Source: Paenibacillus camelliae (GTDB lineage Bacteria > Bacillota > Bacilli > Paenibacillales > Paenibacillaceae). From it: DNA of 64,000 nt. This document shows, piece by piece, positions 1-8,389 of the stretch. The notes beneath the pieces are model-generated. The model saw nothing but the letters and a program-made list of their open reading frames with translations, was not told where the DNA came from and did no database searches. Numbering within the stretch: position 1 is the first letter of the stretch; each line of letters starts with the position of its first letter. The stretch is from contig NZ_JAMBNY010000001.1 of NCBI RefSeq assembly GCF_023715345.1, forward strand, positions 434,001-498,000. The letters are read 5' to 3'. The translations under genes were made by a program, and so were the position numbers.

Positions 1-6
1 TTTCAT
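1..6 (-). CDS. Start of a further gene running off the window edge (partial)
   Basis: The last bases of the upstream solute-binding protein gene form an ATGA overlap: the TGA stop at 3-5 shares bases with an ATG at 4-6. A GGGGTG ribosome binding site lies five bases before that ATG. Only two codons (Met-Lys) are inside the window, so the product cannot be read. In comparable Paenibacillus clusters the next gene is usually an ABC sugar permease; that is inference from context only. Confidence 0.4.
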
Positions 7-2864
7 TGCTTCACCCCGAATTCATACCTTTTTCGATCAATCTCTTCATTAATATCTTTGTTCCAATAGAACAATGTTTCCCGAGCATTTCGCTTCTGGA
101 ATACAACTTCACGGAAAGCATTGTCAATATTGCGCAATGTATAGTAACCGCCAGGCAGCTCAGGTATTTCGATAATTTGTTCCCATTGCTCATTCAAGCT
201 TGCTTGTTCCGTTCTGCTCCATAACGTTGAAGCTACCGAGACCGTATTAGCTGGCAATCTTCTGCCGAGCACACCCATCTCATTCTCAAGCTCGTTAACG
301 AATTGCGCTTGAATTTCTGGGGAGTTCCACCATTGCAAAAACTTCCAAGCCGCTTCCTTATTTTTCGTATCTTTTAGCATGATGCTCGCTGTACCCGTTG
401 CCCCACTGGCGCGGTTGATGCTGCCATCAGCTTCTACAATTCCAGGAATCGGAATCATATCCCAAGTGCCAGCAATTTCAGGAGCAGCCGCCGAAAGACG
501 ATTGTATAGTCGATATGAAGAAATAACAATTGGCATTTCTCCTGTACGGAATCGATTCAGATCGTCCTTGTACAACGCGTAGTCATATAAATTATAAAAA
601 TCAGTCCATTGCTTGAACGCTTGATAAGCGGCTGGTTCACCAAGGCTTGTCGCTGTTTGTTCCTCGTTATACACCGTGCTGCCAGATTGCATGAGCAGCG
701 TTGGGAACATATTAAGCGCTCCGATCCCTTTCGTAAGCAATTGGAATGCGTCCAAATTTTCATATGGCAAACCGATTCCCATATTGTTGTTTTGCAGTAC
801 AGGGGCGATTTTCATCAAGTCATCCCATGTTCGTGGCGGAGTCAATCCAAGCTCCTCAAGCACATCTTTGCGGTAAAACATCATGAAGAATTCTTGTTCA
901 TCAGGTACCCCGAATGTATGTCCTTCGTATTGATAGGGCACAAAAGCATTTTCCTTATATTGCGATGCTAGCTGCTGGAAGCCTTCGAAGTTATCTAGCG
1001 GCTGAAGTGCACCTCTGAACGCAAGATTCATCGAATCGCCTCTACTAGTAAACAAGTTAATATCAGGTCCTTGACCAGCCATTACAGCTGTAACTAGCGA
1101 TGTGCCAACCAGATTAAGATCAACACCGATGCCCGTCTCTGGAATAAACGACTCATCAATCATCCGTTTCAGTACATATGCCTGATCGCGGCCAAGACCA
1201 ATCCACACTTTAATCGACTCTTCTGATGCCCCTTCTGACTCCATCGAATCATAGTTTTGCAAGAAAGAGCCCGCGAATGCTCTTACTTCGTGCACAGCTT
1301 TAGCGATCATCCCTGCTTCTGCCTGCGGCTTGTCAGCGTTTGGTGAAGCGATATACAAGTAATCAAGCTCAAGGGGCTGTAGCTTTACCGTTAACAGCCA
1401 GTCGGCAATTGCTGTTACATTTGATTTATAATTGTTCAATCGTTTTGGGATACCGTCTGGTCTATCGACGAAGCTGTCCAATTGTCTAGCAAGAATACGC
1501 AGTGAGCGTGATCCAGTATTGCTTTGTCCAGCCATCGCATCCAACTGATTAGCCTCCTCATCGATACGACTGGAAAGCTCACGGAACTGCTCAATTAGCC
1601 CTGGAATGCTCTTGTCGATATCATAGTCGCGGTACAGATCGGGATTCGTACCTGTAACCATCACGATTTTGCGATACATTTGATTCAGTTCATACACGAT
1701 GTCCTGCAATTCAGCAATCGATGGAGCAAGATCTCCAAGCGTTGCTTCCAGCTTGATCTCGTGCTCGCCTTTCGTTAAGTAAAATAGATAAGGTTCACTT
1801 TCCTTTGATTCTCCGAATTGATGAATCTCCCAATTAAGAGAATACGGAAAGCGCAGTGCCTCCATGCCGTCGAATAGCATTTGACCATCAAGCTCCATTT
1901 TGCGGGAAACAAATGTTCCTTTAACTTTCGATTGATGGTAGCGTGCTCCGATTTTGTACCAGCCGTCGGCAGGCACTTCAAACTTCCAGCTAATCCATTG
2001 ACCTGGAATTTCCCAGTTGGAAGCTCCAATCGTATTAATCCGCAGTTCTGAAGGATGATATGGCATCGTTAACGGTGAAGTGCGATCTACAGTCGGATAC
2101 AAACCAACATCCGATTTTGCGTAAGCATGTTCTGCTTGTACCGTTATAACCAAATCATTGTTCTCTATACTGCTACTAATTGGTGCTGCACCTGCTGCAG
2201 CTACCTTATTCACATACTGCTCATAGCTTGGTACCGGCTGAGCTGGTGTAAGCTGAATATAGTCCACTACAGCAGCTTCCCTAACATTATGCAGTCGTAG
2301 CATATTATCACCTTGCTGCAGCTGAAGCTTGAGACTACCAGTCGCCGTTTCGCCGGAATCTCTTACTTTTGTGTGCATCCACACGGCACCTTCTAACTGC
2401 TTCGGTCTAAGTTCGTTACCGTCACTTCGCTTCAACGGCCCTTGCTCGTCTTGATAGATACGATTCAGCTTTAGCGGCGTAAGAGAATCGCCAACTGACT
2501 GACCATTTACTTCCACTAGAAACTCGATCGGCTGTCCTTTGCCTTTCATCGGAAAGTATCCAATAGACAGCTCATACTCTCCTGCTGCTGGCGCTGTTAC
2601 GTTCCATTGCAGTAGTGTATCTTCTTTCCACTCCACAACGTTTTTTCTGCCCTTCCATTCCTCAAGCAAGGAGTCTTTGCCCTCGATCAGAGAAGCAGCT
2701 GTTAACATCAAGCCTTCTGATGGCGGGACTGCATCGCTGAGCATATATGTGCGTGCTGGCTCGACTTCTTTCTCCGAAAAAGAAACTATTGTAATCAAGC
2801 TAGCAGTAACAACAATCATTGTTAGCAACACCGTATAAAACCAGATTCCCTTTTTCACGGCCAA
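3..2864 (-). CDS. Large membrane-anchored sugar-binding protein with carbohydrate-binding-like modules
   Basis: About 953 residues, twice the usual length of an ABC sugar-binding protein. One hydrophobic segment (residues 7-29) has no lipobox Cys, so the protein is probably secreted or anchored by this helix. Two beta-rich modules (about 80-206 and 240-378) look like galactose-binding/CBM6-35 folds: the first ends in VVDYIQL, and the second has the PADGWYKIGARY type strand. A helical linker follows (385-490), and then a family 1 extracellular solute-binding domain from about residue 551 (EQEFFMMFYRKDVLEELG, then the EAAWKFLQWW C-terminal signature). The first possible start is TTG at 2862-2864. 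GTG at 2856-2858 is six bases from GGGGG and is more likely. It lies downstream of a two-component system that probably controls it. The substrate is likely an oligosaccharide, not identified. Confidence 0.85.
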   Translation of the reverse strand: MAVKKGIWFYTVLLTMIVVTASLITIVSFSEKEVEPARTYMLSDAVPPSEGLMLTAASLIEGKDSLLEEWKGRKNVVEWKEDTLLQWNVTAPAAGEYELSIGYFPMKGKGQPIEFLVEVNGQSVGDSLTPLKLNRIYQDEQGPLKRSDGNELRPKQLEGAVWMHTKVRDSGETATGSLKLQLQQGDNMLRLHNVREAAVVDYIQLTPAQPVPSYEQYVNKVAAAGAAPISSSIENNDLVITVQAEHAYAKSDVGLYPTVDRTSPLTMPYHPSELRINTIGASNWEIPGQWISWKFEVPADGWYKIGARYHQSKVKGTFVSRKMELDGQMLFDGMEALRFPYSLNWEIHQFGESKESEPYLFYLTKGEHEIKLEATLGDLAPSIAELQDIVYELNQMYRKIVMVTGTNPDLYRDYDIDKSIPGLIEQFRELSSRIDEEANQLDAMAGQSNTGSRSLRILARQLDSFVDRPDGIPKRLNNYKSNVTAIADWLLTVKLQPLELDYLYIASPNADKPQAEAGMIAKAVHEVRAFAGSFLQNYDSMESEGASEESIKVWIGLGRDQAYVLKRMIDESFIPETGIGVDLNLVGTSLVTAVMAGQGPDINLFTSRGDSMNLAFRGALQPLDNFEGFQQLASQYKENAFVPYQYEGHTFGVPDEQEFFMMFYRKDVLEELGLTPPRTWDDLMKIAPVLQNNNMGIGLPYENLDAFQLLTKGIGALNMFPTLLMQSGSTVYNEEQTATSLGEPAAYQAFKQWTDFYNLYDYALYKDDLNRFRTGEMPIVISSYRLYNRLSAAAPEIAGTWDMIPIPGIVEADGSINRASGATGTASIMLKDTKNKEAAWKFLQWWNSPEIQAQFVNELENEMGVLGRRLPANTVSVASTLWSRTEQASLNEQWEQIIEIPELPGGYYTLRNIDNAFREVVFQKRNARETLFYWNKDINEEIDRKRYEFGVKQ

Positions 2865-3020
2865 CCCCCACGTTCCTTATTTCAATTCCTTCTGTAGCAA
2901 AAGAATAACAAATTGGTGCACTAACTTATTTCACTATCCTTAGGTGTTGAGTTTCAAAGTTTTTGGGCATTGTCATAGCCAGCACGTGAACAGAAAGCTT
3001 TGACAGTGGCAGAGGTAATT

Positions 3021-3052
3021 AAAAAAGCACCAAGCCATAAGGCTCGATGCTT
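3021..3052 (-). terminator. Rho-independent terminator after the yesN-like gene
   Basis: On the minus strand AAGCATCGAGCC, loop TTAT, GGCTTGGTGCTT and a run of T form a G-C rich hairpin with one or two imperfect pairs, just after the response-regulator stop. It separates the regulatory genes from the large binding-protein gene, so the latter probably has its own promoter in 2865-3020. I cannot assign that promoter with confidence. Confidence 0.8.
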
Positions 3053-3065
3053 CCAAACTTTTCTA

Positions 3066-4706
3066 TTAACCTATCGATTTGTGCTGTTCACGGTATTCCT
3101 TCGGACTCATCCCGTAAAACTTCTTGAATGAAGTGCTAAAATAACTGGAGCTTGATATACCGACTAGCATTGCAATATCAGTCAGCTTCAAATCACTATC
3201 GCGCAGCAGCTCGCCTGCCTTGTTCATACGCAATCTCGTTACATAGTCCGAAAATGTTGCACCCGCATGTTGTTTGAACAGACCTGACAGATATGTTTCA
3301 TTCAGATAGAACATTTCTGCAAGCCCTGTAAGTGTCAGCTCATACGTATAGTTATCATCTACATATTTTTGTACTGCCGCTGCAATCGAGCCATGGGTTG
3401 CGCCGCGTGCCTTCTGCGCTGCATCCATTACAAGCTGTCCGAGCTCCTCTAGATGAGCAGCTACAGCTTCGCGGGATTGGAAATCACCAATCGTCATCTG
3501 GCAATCCCAGAGCAGCTTTTGCAACGTACCATCACTTGTACCATCTTCATACTTTTTTGCAATAGCATGGAGAAGGAGTAGCAAACGTGACGCCATAAAC
3601 GTAAATGAAAACATAGCGTAATCAGCATTGCGTGGAAAGATACGCAGCATATACGTGGAAAAAGCAGCTTGATCCCCACTTTCTATAGCAACAGTCAACT
3701 GACGTTCAAGTTCCGGTGTAAATACATTCATCATATTCGGCAGGCTGCCAGCTGTATCGCAAGCGATTCCATCCACCGTACTTCTGCTCCAAGACAACAT
3801 GCAGGATGAGAAAGCATTTTTGAACTGCAATACATCACTTACGGGCTCACCCAAGCCAATGACGCAATCTAGCTTTAGATACTGTACAATATTGTAACGA
3901 ATCTCAGCAGCGAACTGCTTGGCGTTTTGTTTATCTATTGCAGATCGCGCTGAATCCGATGTCTCGATTATGACAAAATGAATCATTGCAGGGTGGCTTG
4001 CATCATAGAACGGCAGTATTCCTTCGTGCTCCCCAGCCAACTCTCTGCACAGCATGCCGAAGGCCAATCGAAGTAAGTCTATATGGTGATCATTCCCATC
4101 AAGCCGTCCCTTGGGAACTCTCATCTCCACCGTCATAAAACGAACTTTTCGTCGCTCCCCTAGCTCTAATAGTTGGGTTAACCCCAGCGCTTCAATTCGC
4201 TCCTTTACAGTTAGCATTCCAGTACTTTCATCTTTTGCAAGCCGAAGCAGCAATGCTTCTCTTGAAGCTTGCAGATGCTGCTCACGTTGTGCTTGCTCGA
4301 CTCGTTGCCTCGCCTCAATCGAGCGTTCACTTTGCAACTCAACCGATAGTTTATGTAGTAATTCAACTAATTCACGCCTTCTAATAGGCTTCAGCAAGTA
4401 ATCCTTCAGACCAGCATGTATAGCGACCTGCATATATTCGTAATCAGAATAACCAGACAGGACGACAATTTTAAGTTCAGGATACAACTGTTTACACTTT
4501 TTAATAAGCTCGATCCCATCAATATGAGGCATTCGAATATCAGTCATCAACACATCAGGCAACGGCCCGGTCTCAAGCAGCCGTATTGCCTCTTGTCCGT
4601 TTTGCGCTTCACCTGCAATATAGAATCCTGCTTCATGCCAATTTATTTTTGCTTTAATGCTGTTACGTACTCCGATTTCATCGTCAACGATAATGATGCT
4701 ATTCAT
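3066..4706 (-). CDS. YesN-like response regulator, receiver plus AraC-type DNA-binding domain
   Basis: A 546-residue cytoplasmic transcription factor. The N-terminal receiver has the acidic pocket IVDDE (8-10), phospho-acceptor Asp56 in VLMTDIRMP, and Lys106 in YLLKPIRR. A long middle region without clear motifs (about 130-430) follows. The C-terminal AraC/XylS double helix-turn-helix ends with the family signature around SSSYFSTSFKKFYGMSPKEYR. It follows the kinase gene by 7 bp, and AAGGATG serves as its binding site. Family knowledge: YesM/YesN pairs sense extracellular sugars or the state of a binding protein and switch on nearby ABC importers. The likely target here is the binding protein/permease operon that follows. 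Confidence 0.92.
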   Translation of the reverse strand: MNSIIIVDDEIGVRNSIKAKINWHEAGFYIAGEAQNGQEAIRLLETGPLPDVLMTDIRMPHIDGIELIKKCKQLYPELKIVVLSGYSDYEYMQVAIHAGLKDYLLKPIRRRELVELLHKLSVELQSERSIEARQRVEQAQREQHLQASREALLLRLAKDESTGMLTVKERIEALGLTQLLELGERRKVRFMTVEMRVPKGRLDGNDHHIDLLRLAFGMLCRELAGEHEGILPFYDASHPAMIHFVIIETSDSARSAIDKQNAKQFAAEIRYNIVQYLKLDCVIGLGEPVSDVLQFKNAFSSCMLSWSRSTVDGIACDTAGSLPNMMNVFTPELERQLTVAIESGDQAAFSTYMLRIFPRNADYAMFSFTFMASRLLLLLHAIAKKYEDGTSDGTLQKLLWDCQMTIGDFQSREAVAAHLEELGQLVMDAAQKARGATHGSIAAAVQKYVDDNYTYELTLTGLAEMFYLNETYLSGLFKQHAGATFSDYVTRLRMNKAGELLRDSDLKLTDIAMLVGISSSSYFSTSFKKFYGMSPKEYREQHKSIG

Positions 4707-4713
4707 GTTCTGT

Positions 4714-6501
4714 TCATCCTTTCACCGCTGGAATGCGTAGTACAATTTCCGTTCCTTCTCCAAGTCTTGAGTCAATTTCTACAGATATCTTTTCTCCGTA
4801 ATAAAGTCGACAGCGAGAGAGCACATTACGTAATCCGATGCTTTGGCCTTCACTGTTCAGTATATCGACCGAGGCATTGCTTTTCAGCTCTGTCATTAAA
4901 TCGTTAACAAAACTCTGTTTCATGCCTATCCCATTATCCGTTACCTTTAGTGTTAGCTGCTCTTCTAACAGTCGGACGGATATACTAATCTTCGCTATGC
5001 CGCCTTTCTCCAAACTATACTTAACTGCATTCTCTACAATCGGCTGTAATAAAAATTTTGCTATAAGCAGTTCTTTAGTACGTTCGTCCTCATCTATTAT
5101 GACTTCAAGCCGATCCTCGTAACGCAGCTTTAATATAAATAAATAATCGCGAATATAATTTAATTCTTCCTTTACATTAACGAGATCACTGTTCAAATTT
5201 AACGAATATCTCATCATCTGTCCTAGTGCCTCGGTTGCATCGATCACCATATCGTTTCGCTTCATTGCAGCCAATCCACCAATAATTTCTAACGTATTAT
5301 TAAAAAAATGGGGATTGATTTGCAATAGTAGTGCCTTATATTCTGCATTTTTACGACGAAGATTCGTTTCAAACTCTGTTTCGATTAAATATCGTAGCCG
5401 ATTCGTCATACTTTCAAAGATACGGGTAACATAACCGACCTCGCTATGTCCAGTCCTTACCTTTGGCATCATCTCCAAAGCACCAGAAAACTCGCCGCGT
5501 TCAACAAGTTTCATTGCCCGTGCCATCGTTGTCAGAGGCCTGGATATACCGTACGACAGCCACAAAGCAACCAGCATAGCTACTCCAACAAGAGCAGCAC
5601 TGACTAACAGCAACGTGCGACGAATATTGTTAATTTTAACGAAAAGCTCCTTTTCAGGAACTGCACCAATTACGTACCAGTCTTGGTTAGGGAAATAACG
5701 ATAGAATAGCAAAAAAGTCTCTCCGCTATGACGCACTGAAAAAAAACCATCTGTTCTTTCTTCCTTGCGCTCCTTTATCTCTTTAAGTCCATTCTCAATA
5801 ATTGAGAGTTCTTCTCCCGTTGCCTGTTGATCAAGTACGCTGCTTCCATCAGATTTCAATAAAAATGCTCGGCCCGTTTCCCCAAACCGAATCTTGTCCA
5901 ATGCATCATGTAATGTTGCAGTTGGATAATTGATTTTGACTATACCGATTCGAGTAAAAGATTGTAGCTGCACAAGCGGTATCACATAGCTGTTCACTCG
6001 CCGCGTCTTCATCAATTCATCGGCTTGATCGGAATCATAATGAGCACTTGTCCAACGCTCATCTTCCACTACAAATTGCTTGTACCATAATTGATCGACA
6101 TATGTTCGATCCTGCGTCCAAATACCGCCAGCAAAATCCGAAAATATACCGATAGAGATACCGTTTGAATTGTTAATAGAATACGATGATATATAATCGA
6201 CCTGTCGCTGCTTCGTCACTAGCAGCTCAGCGTTTGAACTATCCGGATTCATACCTGTTGAAAGCCAAGCTTGCGTTACACTGTTACTCATTACTTGATT
6301 CCCTACCTCTTCTACCTGTTGCAAAAAAGTAGTCAGATGAGAACCAAATTGCTCAATCGTTTGGGAAGTGGATGTTTCAATGGACGCTCTAATAACTTGT
6401 GATGATTGTTCGCTGAACAAAAAAACTAGTGCCGTAAATGGAATAATTAACAGCAATGAAAAAGCAAACATTAAACGGCTTCTGAGCGAAAATAGCATCA
6501 T
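4714..6501 (-). CDS. YesM-like sensor histidine kinase
   Basis: A 595-residue membrane kinase of the LytS/YesM type. Transmembrane helix 1 is about 9-30, followed by an extracellular Cache-like sensor (31-285, with DWYVIGAVP near 274-282 as in dCache proteins). Helix 2 is about 295-318, then a HAMP linker to about 375. The His-kinase domain has phospho-acceptor His398 in QINPHFFNN, the N box LLQPIVENAVKYSLE (485-498) and a G box DNGIGM (522-527). GGGAGG precedes two in-frame ATGs, and the second has the better spacing. It sits between a solute-binding lipoprotein (13 bp upstream) and its response regulator, so the three are probably co-transcribed. Confidence 0.93.
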   Translation of the reverse strand: MMLFSLRSRLMFAFSLLLIIPFTALVFLFSEQSSQVIRASIETSTSQTIEQFGSHLTTFLQQVEEVGNQVMSNSVTQAWLSTGMNPDSSNAELLVTKQRQVDYISSYSINNSNGISIGIFSDFAGGIWTQDRTYVDQLWYKQFVVEDERWTSAHYDSDQADELMKTRRVNSYVIPLVQLQSFTRIGIVKINYPTATLHDALDKIRFGETGRAFLLKSDGSSVLDQQATGEELSIIENGLKEIKERKEERTDGFFSVRHSGETFLLFYRYFPNQDWYVIGAVPEKELFVKINNIRRTLLLVSAALVGVAMLVALWLSYGISRPLTTMARAMKLVERGEFSGALEMMPKVRTGHSEVGYVTRIFESMTNRLRYLIETEFETNLRRKNAEYKALLLQINPHFFNNTLEIIGGLAAMKRNDMVIDATEALGQMMRYSLNLNSDLVNVKEELNYIRDYLFILKLRYEDRLEVIIDEDERTKELLIAKFLLQPIVENAVKYSLEKGGIAKISISVRLLEEQLTLKVTDNGIGMKQSFVNDLMTELKSNASVDILNSEGQSIGLRNVLSRCRLYYGEKISVEIDSRLGEGTEIVLRIPAVKG

Positions 6502-6514
6502 TTTCCTCCCTTCG

Positions 6515-7870
6515 TTATTGCGAGGTCAAACGCTGCGAGTCTGTATAGGCCTTATCAATGCGAACAATAGCATCCTCTACAGCTTCATCCACATTTCTTC
6601 TTTGCACCGTAACTTCTTCAAATAAGCTTTTAACTGCCTCTGACATCTGTGGGAATATCGGTGTAATCGGTCGCGGTCTACCATATTTTTGATTTTGCAC
6701 TACAAAGATATTAAGTGGATATTCGTTCAGCTCTGCAAATTGTTTGGCAACAGAGTAACGAACAGGGATATCTCCAGTAATACTACTATACAGCATCAGT
6801 CCTTCGTAACTAGTCATCCAATTGACAAAAGTCCATGCTGCATCTGAGTGCTTAGTTTTAGCAGAAATTCCAAGAGCCCAGCTCCCATTGGCTACTGCTT
6901 GACGCGTTACTTTCGGCAACGGCGCAACACCAAAATCAACACCGAGCTTAAAATCTGGGTAATTTTCTTCAATATGCGCCAGCGTCCATGTACCATCGAT
7001 TGTAATACCGAGCTTTCGGTTCGGAAAAGCATCCAATGGATATTCGAAAGCTGCAACTTGATATTTGTTGAACAGCTCTGCATAGAAAGCAAGCGCTTGT
7101 TTTGTCTCTGGAGAGTCCAATGCTCCGCGAGCAGAAGTTCCAGACTCGTTCATTACGTCACCGCCAAATTGCCATATCATCGGATATTTGAAATAAGCGG
7201 TTGCGCCTGCATTTTGAAAACCTTGCGCAGGATCAATTCCGTAAACCCCTTTTTCAGGATTATTAATTTTAATTGCTGCGTCGAGTACTTGTTCCCATGT
7301 CCAAGCTTCGTCAGGATCAGCAGACGGAAGCTCTAACCCGGCATCCTGAAACAGCTTGATGTTGTAGAACATCGCGATGGAAGACTCTGTCATCGGTGCT
7401 AAATAAATATCATTGTGATACGTATAGCCTTCCATAGTAGATGTCGGTATATCTTCCAAATTTCCATCGATATTATATTGTTCCGTTAGTGGAAGGAGTG
7501 CATCAGCCTGCGCGTAGGAAGCAAGGCTTGGTGCGTCTATTGCCATAATATCAGGTGGACTGCCTGTGGCAACAGCAGTTCTTAGCTTCGTGTCATAATC
7601 CGCATATGGAAAAGCTAGCATGTCAATTCGTATAGTAGGATGCTGCTCCATAAACTTAACAATAAGTGTGTCATAAGCAAGATTCTCTAGTTTATTCCCA
7701 GAATTCCTCCAAAAAGTAAGCGTTACCACTTTTTCACTAGTTACATTGCCATTACCGTTAGACACATCATTAATCCTATCTATTTGAGCCTTCTCTTTCT
7801 CCTTGCATCCTGTAAGCATTAGCATTGCTATTAGTAAAAATAACCAGAAGGCTCTTTTACTCTTTTTCAT
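6515..7870 (-). CDS. Solute-binding lipoprotein of a sugar ABC transporter
   Basis: A 451-residue family 1 extracellular solute-binding protein. The lipobox LTGC places the lipidated Cys at residue 22, after a hydrophobic signal peptide. The mature part has the usual features (VVTLTFWRNSG start strand, GSPPDIMAIDAPSLASYA, DAAWTFVNWMTS near the C terminus). The start ATG follows AGGGAG at 8 bases. It is the first gene of the cluster with the kinase and regulator, and no permease or ATPase gene is next to it on this side. It may therefore either feed a distant importer or present sugar to the kinase sensor domain. The substrate is not identifiable from sequence alone. Confidence 0.9.
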   Translation of the reverse strand: MKKSKRAFWLFLLIAMLMLTGCKEKEKAQIDRINDVSNGNGNVTSEKVVTLTFWRNSGNKLENLAYDTLIVKFMEQHPTIRIDMLAFPYADYDTKLRTAVATGSPPDIMAIDAPSLASYAQADALLPLTEQYNIDGNLEDIPTSTMEGYTYHNDIYLAPMTESSIAMFYNIKLFQDAGLELPSADPDEAWTWEQVLDAAIKINNPEKGVYGIDPAQGFQNAGATAYFKYPMIWQFGGDVMNESGTSARGALDSPETKQALAFYAELFNKYQVAAFEYPLDAFPNRKLGITIDGTWTLAHIEENYPDFKLGVDFGVAPLPKVTRQAVANGSWALGISAKTKHSDAAWTFVNWMTSYEGLMLYSSITGDIPVRYSVAKQFAELNEYPLNIFVVQNQKYGRPRPITPIFPQMSEAVKSLFEEVTVQRRNVDEAVEDAIVRIDKAYTDSQRLTSQ

Positions 7871-7985
7871 TTCGTCAACTCCCTAGTCAACCTGTACATA
7901 CGATTTAATCATTATATTATAACTGATAAATTCCTATAAATATTTTTATATCCTCTGTTATTAATTTGCAATTTCTTCTGTTCAT

Positions 7986-8024
7986 AAAAAAAACGCAGCA
8001 AGTTATAAACTCGCTACGCTTTTT
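7986..8024 (-). terminator. Terminator after spoVIF
   Basis: On the minus strand AAAAGCGTAGCGAGT, loop TTATA, ACTTGCTGCGTTTTTTT pairs throughout when G-U pairs are allowed, and it ends in a T run. It lies 10 bp after the spoVIF stop and insulates that gene from the sugar-binding cluster. Confidence 0.7.
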
Positions 8025-8034
8025 ACTTAGCTAC

Positions 8035-8322
8035 TCACCGAAACATTCCCCACAGCTTTATAAGATGTAGCGTGTTATTAGGGTCAATTTTTTGGGCAAG
8101 CACAAAATTAATAATTTGCTCTTCCTGTACCTCACTCAGCTTCTCCTGCAAAATTGTAGCAGATGTTCGAGTTAGCCTGCGGACCTTAGCACGATCCTGC
8201 AAGTCATACTTCGTTACATCACCAAGCAAATTTCGCATCTTTTCTTTAACGATGGGGTTCTTCATCTTAAGCTTTATTCGTTCTACAAACTGTGGACTAA
8301 TCCCATATCGTTGATAACTCAT
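8035..8322 (-). CDS. spoVIF: Stage VI sporulation protein F
   Basis: A 95-residue basic, helical protein that matches SpoVIF in length and pattern: YQRYGISPQFVERIKLKMKN at the N terminus, and a C-terminal block ending LHLIKLWGMF. In Bacillus SpoVIF is made late in the mother cell and is needed for assembly of spore coat proteins that depend on GerE. A GGAGGTG site lies 8 bases before the ATG. It follows recG with a 67-bp gap that holds no obvious terminator. It supports a spore-forming host. Confidence 0.85.
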   Translation of the reverse strand: MSYQRYGISPQFVERIKLKMKNPIVKEKMRNLLGDVTKYDLQDRAKVRRLTRTSATILQEKLSEVQEEQIINFVLAQKIDPNNTLHLIKLWGMFR

Positions 8323-8389
8323 ACGTTAGACACCTCCAAGGCAACTATCCTAATGAGTTAACTATATGCGAATAAAACCAAAATCTTGA

